The position numbers and the translations under genes were made by a program. Below, one piece after another: positions 59,844-64,000 of a stretch of DNA of 64,000 nucleotides. Origin of the DNA: Neorhizobium tomejilense (GTDB lineage Bacteria > Pseudomonadota > Alphaproteobacteria > Rhizobiales > Rhizobiaceae); the NCBI GenBank assembly GCA_002968845.1, contig PVBG01000014.1, positions 1 through 64,000 of the forward strand. Direction: 5' to 3'. Numbering within the stretch: position 1 is the first letter of the stretch; every line of letters starts with the position of its first letter. The notes under the pieces were generated by a model. It ran no database searches, was not told where the DNA came from, and was given only the letters and a program-made list of their open reading frames with translations.

Positions 59844-60659
59844 CTAGGCGGAGGCCGGTATTTCTTCGGTCGTCACTTCGAACGAAGACAGGATTGCCGG
59901 ACCGAAGGCGGTTGAAAGCGCCACGTCCGTGGCATCCCGCCCCGTCGCCATCAGGATGCGCCCGATGCGCGGTTTGTTGTGGCGGGCGTCGACCGTATTC
60001 CAGCGACCGCCGAGATAGACCTGGAACCAGGCGCTGAAATCCATCGGATTGACATCCACCGGGACGCCGATATCGCCGAGATAACCGGTGCAGTAACGCG
60101 CCGGAATGTTCATGCAGCGGCAAAGCGTGATGGCGAGATGTGCGAAATCGCGGCAGACGCCGGTGCGATCGGTAAATCCTCCGAAAGCTGTCCGAAGCGG
60201 ATCGGCGTTCTGATAGTTGAAGGTGATGTGGTTGTGGGCAAAGTCGAGGATCGCCTGCACCCGCGGCCAGCCGAGAGGGGTCGAAGAGAATGTCTTCCAG
60301 GCGAAATCCGCCAGGCGGTCGGTGTCGCAGTAGCGGCTGCCGAGCAGGAAGACCAGTACGTCGTCCGGCAGGTCCTTGATCTCGTGCTGGAAGGCATTCT
60401 GCGGCACGGGATCGGGCATGCCGTCGTCGTAGATTTCGAATTCCGTCGAGATCGTCGTCAGCCCCGCTGGCGCGACGATCCGGCTGCAGGCGTTTCCGAA
60501 GCTGTCGAGATAGCTCCAGGCCTCGATCGGCCGGTCGAAACTCAGTACCTGATCGCTCAAAAGGTCCGCCCGACGCGAGGGATGGATATTGAGAACCAGC
60601 AGCATCGCGGTATCGTGCTGGCATTCATACCCTATGCGAAACCCTGCGCGTATCTTCAT
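59844..60659 (-). CDS. Transglutaminase-like protein (group 1)
   Basis: 271 aa. An N-terminal beta domain, then a transglutaminase/cysteine-protease-like core with catalytic-type Cys in RTGVCRDFAHLAITL. At the place of the usual catalytic His (as in 'HAWFEVYL') it has DFSAWFQVYLGGRWNTVDAR, so Ser stands where His is expected. ATG 60659 is preferred over an upstream in-frame start. It follows the related gene at 60735, 75 bases away on the same strand. Confidence 0.8.
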   Translation of the reverse strand: MKIRAGFRIGYECQHDTAMLLVLNIHPSRRADLLSDQVLSFDRPIEAWSYLDSFGNACSRIVAPAGLTTISTEFEIYDDGMPDPVPQNAFQHEIKDLPDDVLVFLLGSRYCDTDRLADFAWKTFSSTPLGWPRVQAILDFAHNHITFNYQNADPLRTAFGGFTDRTGVCRDFAHLAITLCRCMNIPARYCTGYLGDIGVPVDVNPMDFSAWFQVYLGGRWNTVDARHNKPRIGRILMATGRDATDVALSTAFGPAILSSFEVTTEEIPASA

Positions 60660-60734
60660 GGTCGTATCCCTATGGAAAAACTCTCGCCGGAATGGCATCT
60701 CAGCGGCAACGCCCGAATAATCCGGGTGTTCCGG

Positions 60735-61631
60735 TCACCCATGCAGTTTCACGCTGTGGTCGTCGGTCGTCACGTTAACCTGCACGGACATGCTGTCGAA
60801 ATCGGTCTCGTCGCCATCGTAACTTCCCGATAGCGGGACCGCCTGCCGCGGATCGCGCGCGACACCCACGCGGATCAGGTCGCGATTGCCGACGATGCCG
60901 TTGGTGGGATCGAATTCCACCCAGCCGGCGCCGGGAAGATAGACCTGGCACCAGGCGTGGGTCGATCCGCCGCCGAGCGTTATCGATCCGTCGCGGTCGG
61001 GCACGTAGATATAGCCGGTGACGAAACGTGCCGCCAATCCGAGCGACCGCGCCGCCTCCATCATCAGCAGCGCGAAATCGCGGCACGTGCCGCGGCGCAG
61101 CTGCAGGGTTTCGAGCGGTGGCTGCGTCCCGTGTTCCGAGCGACGGGCGTAGATGAAACCCTCGTGCAGCGCAAAACACATGGTCATCAGCAGGTGGCCG
61201 GTTTCGGTCGGGTGGCCGACCTTGATGAATTGCCGTGCCCATTTGCCGACCCGGTCCTCGGGATCGGGATAGTGGCGCTGGATCGTCCGCTCCAGATCAA
61301 AGACTTCTTCGGGATCGTATGCGAAAGGGTAGGTGAGGGCCTCTTCGTCGATCTGGAAGTCCATCGCCGCCTGAGGTGTGTGGTCGAGACGGATGATCGT
61401 TTCGAACCGCAGTTCGGATGAGGGTTTGGATATCCCGACGAGCGCGACGCAATTGCCGAAGACATCGTGAATCCACCGGACATAATCCGGTTTTGGAAAA
61501 ACGTTGAGATGGGAACTCAGCAAAGTCTGGTCAAAACTGTCCCGCGGCCTGAACATCAGCCTGTGTTCGCCGAACTCTACCGGCCTCGTATACCGGTAGG
61601 AGGTGACATGCCGGACGGAAAATATCGTCAT
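60735..61631 (-). CDS. Transglutaminase-like protein (group 2)
   Basis: 298 aa. Typical N-terminal Transglut_N-like beta domain (FSVRHVTSYRYTRPVEFGEHRL), then the core with complete triad-type motifs: GTCRDFALLM (Cys), GGGSTHAWCQVYLPGAG (His) and EFDPTNG (Asp). Such proteins in rhizobia are of unknown role, possibly peptide-modifying or hydrolytic. It precedes the group 1 paralogue. Confidence 0.85.
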   Translation of the reverse strand: MTIFSVRHVTSYRYTRPVEFGEHRLMFRPRDSFDQTLLSSHLNVFPKPDYVRWIHDVFGNCVALVGISKPSSELRFETIIRLDHTPQAAMDFQIDEEALTYPFAYDPEEVFDLERTIQRHYPDPEDRVGKWARQFIKVGHPTETGHLLMTMCFALHEGFIYARRSEHGTQPPLETLQLRRGTCRDFALLMMEAARSLGLAARFVTGYIYVPDRDGSITLGGGSTHAWCQVYLPGAGWVEFDPTNGIVGNRDLIRVGVARDPRQAVPLSGSYDGDETDFDSMSVQVNVTTDDHSVKLHG

Positions 61632-61807
61632 CCAATCACCGCAAAAGCATTGAGGGCGGGATGCGCTGGCGCGGGGCGCGCCTTATCCAACCCTGCATGG
61701 ATCACCGCTATAGCAGGCGCCATGCAACGGCGACAGGAAAAACCGGCCGCAGCCGGTAAAATACGACAGCCCCGAACGCGGCATCGGCACGCCGGATCGG
61801 CGCTGCC

Positions 61808-62053
61808 TCACTGGTCCCGGCGCTGCAGCGGATAATCGCCGGCGTCGTAGAGCCTCTGTATCTGTGTGCTGTCGAAACGGGCTTCTTCGACCTCGAGAAT
61901 GGACCCACGCAACAGGGATGCAGGCATCACCTCGATTGCGAAGCGCAGAGCCTCGGCCACGGTGTCGAACCTCTTGTAGCCAAGCCTGCTCGTTCTCTTC
62001 CAGTTCTTGCACGGGTAGAGCCCCGCGCCGGCGTTGTAGTTGAAGGCGGCCAT
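61808..62053 (-). CDS. Small conserved hypothetical protein
   Basis: 81 aa, soluble, with a short alpha/beta pattern (GYKRFDTVAEALRFAIEVM; SILEVEEARFDSTQIQRLYD) like small rhizobial proteins of the 'RFDTVAEALRFA' type. CAAGGAC lies 11 bases before the ATG. Function unknown. Confidence 0.65.
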   Translation of the reverse strand: MAAFNYNAGAGLYPCKNWKRTSRLGYKRFDTVAEALRFAIEVMPASLLRGSILEVEEARFDSTQIQRLYDAGDYPLQRRDQ

Positions 62054-62127
62054 GGTGGTGTCCTTGTGGTCGAGGATAGGTGCGAGGGGATGGTCCGAAC
62101 GAGCGGCCTCGTCGGAGCGGTCCCGTG

Positions 62128-62310
62128 TCAGGCCGGCTGCAATTGCGACGCGCGCCTCTGGAGGCGTTCCTGCTTCTGGGCGAGCTTGAGCTCGCGGCTT
62201 CTCAGGGCCTGCCTATGGCGGAATTCCTGGAGCTTGGCGGCATTGGAGCCCTCTTCTGCATCGGGTTTGCGAAACAGATTCTGGGCGGCATTGCGGACGG
62301 TATCGATCAT
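62128..62310 (-). CDS. Small helical hypothetical protein
   Basis: 60 aa, rich in Gln, Arg and Lys; predicted long helix (FRHRQALRSRELKLAQKQER). ATG at 62310 follows AAGG; the longer upstream frame is unlikely. Resembles small rhizobial coiled proteins. No signal or membrane segment. Confidence 0.55.
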   Translation of the reverse strand: MIDTVRNAAQNLFRKPDAEEGSNAAKLQEFRHRQALRSRELKLAQKQERLQRRASQLQPA

Positions 62311-62638
62311 TGATGTAACCTTAAAGGGTAGACTGCGGGACGTGACGACGGCCAACGCAAGAATTCTCCAGCCGACAGGGCGGAGTTCGACGTTCGCAAA
62401 ATCAAGGGTGTCGCCAAGCAACCGGCAGGGCCGGAAGGATCAGGTAGCCGAAAAGGCTGAAAACGTGAATCATATATGGCGATATAATGCGACACTTTCA
62501 AGACTTGTCTCAAATACGGATAGGCGGCGCTTGCCATCGGCGGAAATGAGGCCCATCGTGGCTGGTCGGCTGCAACTGGTAAGGGCGCAGCCGCCTGAGG
62601 GACCCGAGCCCTAGCCCCGACGAAAAAGGAGGGGCGCG
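62311..62638. other. Intergenic region, 328 bp, with promoter-like and dyad elements
   Basis: Divergent region. I see a perfect -10 TATAAT at 62483-62488 for the plus-strand gene (without a clear -35) and a dyad TTTCA-AGAC-TT-GTCT-CAAA around 62496-62513. No gene is supported. Confidence 0.35.
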
Positions 62639-62860
62639 ATGTCTTCACGATCCTCGCATCCGAATTTCCAGCTTTATTTCCAGAAGATGCTGACCAACAG
62701 CCAGGCGGAGCAAGCCGCGGAAGGCTGCCCGGACGGCCCGACCCTGCATGCGATCTTCCGGGATATGCTGATCCAGGGGCCGCCGCTGACCGGTTCGGAG
62801 ATTTGGCTTGACGGCATCCGCGCCGCCCGAGTTTCAAAAAAGCGCCCCGGGTCCAACTAG
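62639..62860 (+). CDS. Small hypothetical protein
   Basis: 73 aa, soluble. SSHPNFQLYFQKMLTNSQAE and GPPLTGSEIWLDGIRAAR are the most distinctive parts. GGAGGGG is well placed before the ATG. No match recognised. Confidence 0.6.
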   Translation: MSSRSSHPNFQLYFQKMLTNSQAEQAAEGCPDGPTLHAIFRDMLIQGPPLTGSEIWLDGIRAARVSKKRPGSN

Positions 62861-62992
62861 ATCGGTTTACGCCTTCTCGGGAAAGACAGTCCGGCATGCG
62901 TCGCCGGAAAATCCAGGCGATGCGATCTTTACACGATCAAGGATAAAGACTGCGTCAGAGGCGCCGTGGTGCGGCGCCTCCTGCTCGAAATA

Positions 62993-63133
62993 TTATTTCG
63001 GCTTCTTGCCCAAGGTAAGGCCGCTGCCGGCGAGCTTGACCTGTGCGCCTGCGGGCGCGGCCGTTGCTGCGGCGGCCTTGTCTTTTTTCGGTTTGCGAGT
63101 TTCGCGATTACTTCGTACCTGGCCTTTAGCCAT
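62993..63133 (-). CDS. Small basic Lys/Ala-rich protein
   Basis: 46 aa: MAKGQVRSNRETRKPKKDKA followed by an Ala/Thr-rich stretch and SGLTLGKKPK. Start 63133 with GGAGGAC before it. Highly basic (pI likely near 11), so probably nucleic-acid binding. This type is widespread in Rhizobiales; function unknown. Confidence 0.7.
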   Translation of the reverse strand: MAKGQVRSNRETRKPKKDKAAAATAAPAGAQVKLAGSGLTLGKKPK

Positions 63134-63244
63134 TTTGTCCTCCTTGGGCGGCGATCGAATGTCGAGAGTGAAATCATGTTCGGCGACAGGCATGCTAGGC
63201 GTGAAATGACGGATTTGCAAAACCTGCCTTTGCCAGCCGAAGCA

Positions 63245-63499
63245 TCAAAGCTGCGGCAGCGCGGTATCTCTGTGTTTGCTCAACGAAGCCGATATTGCGG
63301 CCCCAAAGCTCTTTTCGGGATGATCGCCAAAACGGGCAAGCATGAGGGCAGCCCCCGTTGCGCCGACTCGGCCGGCGACAAGCATGTCGCTTGGCTGCGT
63401 ATGCTCACCGAATTGATGAAGTTCGATATTCTCCCGGTATCCGGGACCGCTGACGCGGACCAGATTGCGGGAGGTGGACGGAGAGAATTCGGAAGACAT
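63245..63499 (-). CDS. Small hypothetical protein with strong ribosome site
   Basis: 84 aa, soluble. SSEFSPSTSRNLVRVSGPGY and VAGRVGATGAALMLARFGDH are the clearest parts. AAGGAGGAC precedes the ATG. Leader resembles that of the 47-aa gene at 56876. Function unknown. Confidence 0.6.
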   Translation of the reverse strand: MSSEFSPSTSRNLVRVSGPGYRENIELHQFGEHTQPSDMLVAGRVGATGAALMLARFGDHPEKSFGAAISASLSKHRDTALPQL

Positions 63500-63514
63500 G
63501 ACGTCCTCCTTTCA

Positions 63515-63527
63515 TTGGGGCCAGGGC
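63515..63527 (-). promoter_or_regulatory. Shared leader motif (copy 2)
   Basis: GCCCTGGCCCCAA on the minus strand, 15 bases before the ATG of the 84-aa gene, identical to the copy at 57033-57045. Confidence 0.6.
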
Positions 63528-63793
63528 GTGGGAATCCTGAAGCAGCAGTGCCCTTTATATCGCTGCTGAAGCTGCCATCATGCGCCGGACTTGCGCCAAA
63601 CGCAATGTGCGGGTTGTGAGAAATGCCTTGCTCAAGACATAGTTGACCGGTAGTGGTAACCATCGAAATTGGTTGTCGAGCTTCGTTTTCACGCCTTTTG
63701 CGTTCGAGCTGATCTTTCCCTTCAAAATCGGTCTCTTTTGTCGCCGGCATCTTGCCGGACGGCGACCTGTGTTCGATCGGAAGGATCATCTTC

Positions 63794-64000
63794 ATGAGCA
63801 GCGGAATCGTAAAATTTTTCAATACCTCCAAGGGTTTCGGCTTTATCCAGCCCGCCGACGGATCGACGGACGTGTTCGTCCATATCTCGGCCGTCGAGCG
63901 TTCGGGGATGACCTATCTGGCTGAAGGCCAGAAGGTGAGTTTCGATGTCGTGCGCGACAGCCGCACCGGCAAGAATGCAGCTGAAAATCTGCAGATTGCT
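63794..64000 (+). CDS. CspA-family cold-shock protein (3' end outside window)
   Basis: The first 69 codons of a second cold-shock protein; no stop before the window ends. KGFGFI and VFVHIS are intact, and residues 1-40 closely match the paralogue at 59.4 kb ([20 protein letters not shown] against [20 protein letters not shown]). GGAAGGA is well placed before the ATG. A GTCGCCG...CGGCGAC hairpin lies in the leader. The 294 bases between this gene and the one at 63499 hold no other gene. Confidence 0.92.
   Translation, partial: MSSGIVKFFNTSKGFGFIQPADGSTDVFVHISAVERSGMTYLAEGQKVSFDVVRDSRTGKNAAENLQIA

Noticed and set aside
62303-62330. TGTAACC upstream of the 60-aa gene as a further ECF promoter.
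   Set aside because: It reads away from the gene, and no CGAA-type -10 lies at the right distance.

Overview
This window looks like chromosomal DNA of a Rhizobiaceae bacterium (Rhizobium/Sinorhizobium/Agrobacterium group). Reasons: GC-rich codon use; a RirA iron regulator and a CbrA-type PdhS-family kinase; a tRNA-His of the alphaproteobacterial type (A73, no G-1); rhizobial-type palindromic intergenic repeats; and a gene order (polyamine permeases, AsmA-like protein, acetoacetyl-CoA synthetase, CbrA, phasin, and RirA further on) that I recall from the Sinorhizobium meliloti chromosome. The organism call rests on reading and memory, not on a search. I see no prophage, insertion sequence, integrase or CRISPR array.

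Region by region. 1-5.9 kb: end of a spermidine/putrescine ABC operon (potH partial, potI), a small membrane protein, an AsmA-like protein and acetoacetyl-CoA synthetase. 6.0-11.1 kb: a gene-free stretch ending in a strong terminator (possible small RNA), the very large kinase CbrA, a phasin gene with an operator-like palindrome over its promoter, and tRNA-His. 11.2-14.6 kb: an ECF sigma factor and its NrsF-type membrane anti-sigma, divergent from a Met/Lys-rich secreted protein, a cytochrome b and an MsrP-like molybdoenzyme; both sides carry the same promoter motif. 14.6-18.8 kb: a histidine kinase/response regulator-EAL pair. 19.1-25.2 kb: a TRAP transporter, a small HTH protein, and a LysR regulator divergent from methylmalonate-semialdehyde dehydrogenase. 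25.3-35.2 kb: DUF898 membrane protein and M48 protease, RirA, an AbrB-family membrane protein, a TadG-like protein, gluconokinase, a TetR regulator and two FAD amine/amino-acid oxidoreductases.

35.4-45.2 kb is an extended potassium-uptake locus: three small proteins, a structured leader, a 27-residue KdpF-like peptide, KdpF, KdpA, KdpB, KdpC, sensor KdpD, regulator KdpE and a PTS EIIA-Ntr-like protein, with two palindromic mosaic repeats inserted between operon genes. 45.3-56 kb: a diguanylate cyclase, an MFS exporter, exported MsrA and MsrB (with a possible ECF-type promoter), phosphoketolase and acetate kinase preceded by what looks like the eroded tail of a phosphotransacetylase gene, and a two-domain kinase-like protein. 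56-64 kb: a run of small, mostly uncharacterised genes with strong ribosome sites, plus a fatty-acid desaturase, two cold-shock proteins and two transglutaminase-like proteins.

The most coherent system is the proposed envelope methionine-oxidation defence: sigma factor, anti-sigma, Met-rich secreted protein, cytochrome b/molybdoenzyme pair and exported MsrA/MsrB, linked by GTAACC/GTAACG-type promoters at 12.4-12.5 kb and possibly 50.2 kb. The second is the expanded Kdp locus with extra micropeptides and its own EIIA-like regulator.
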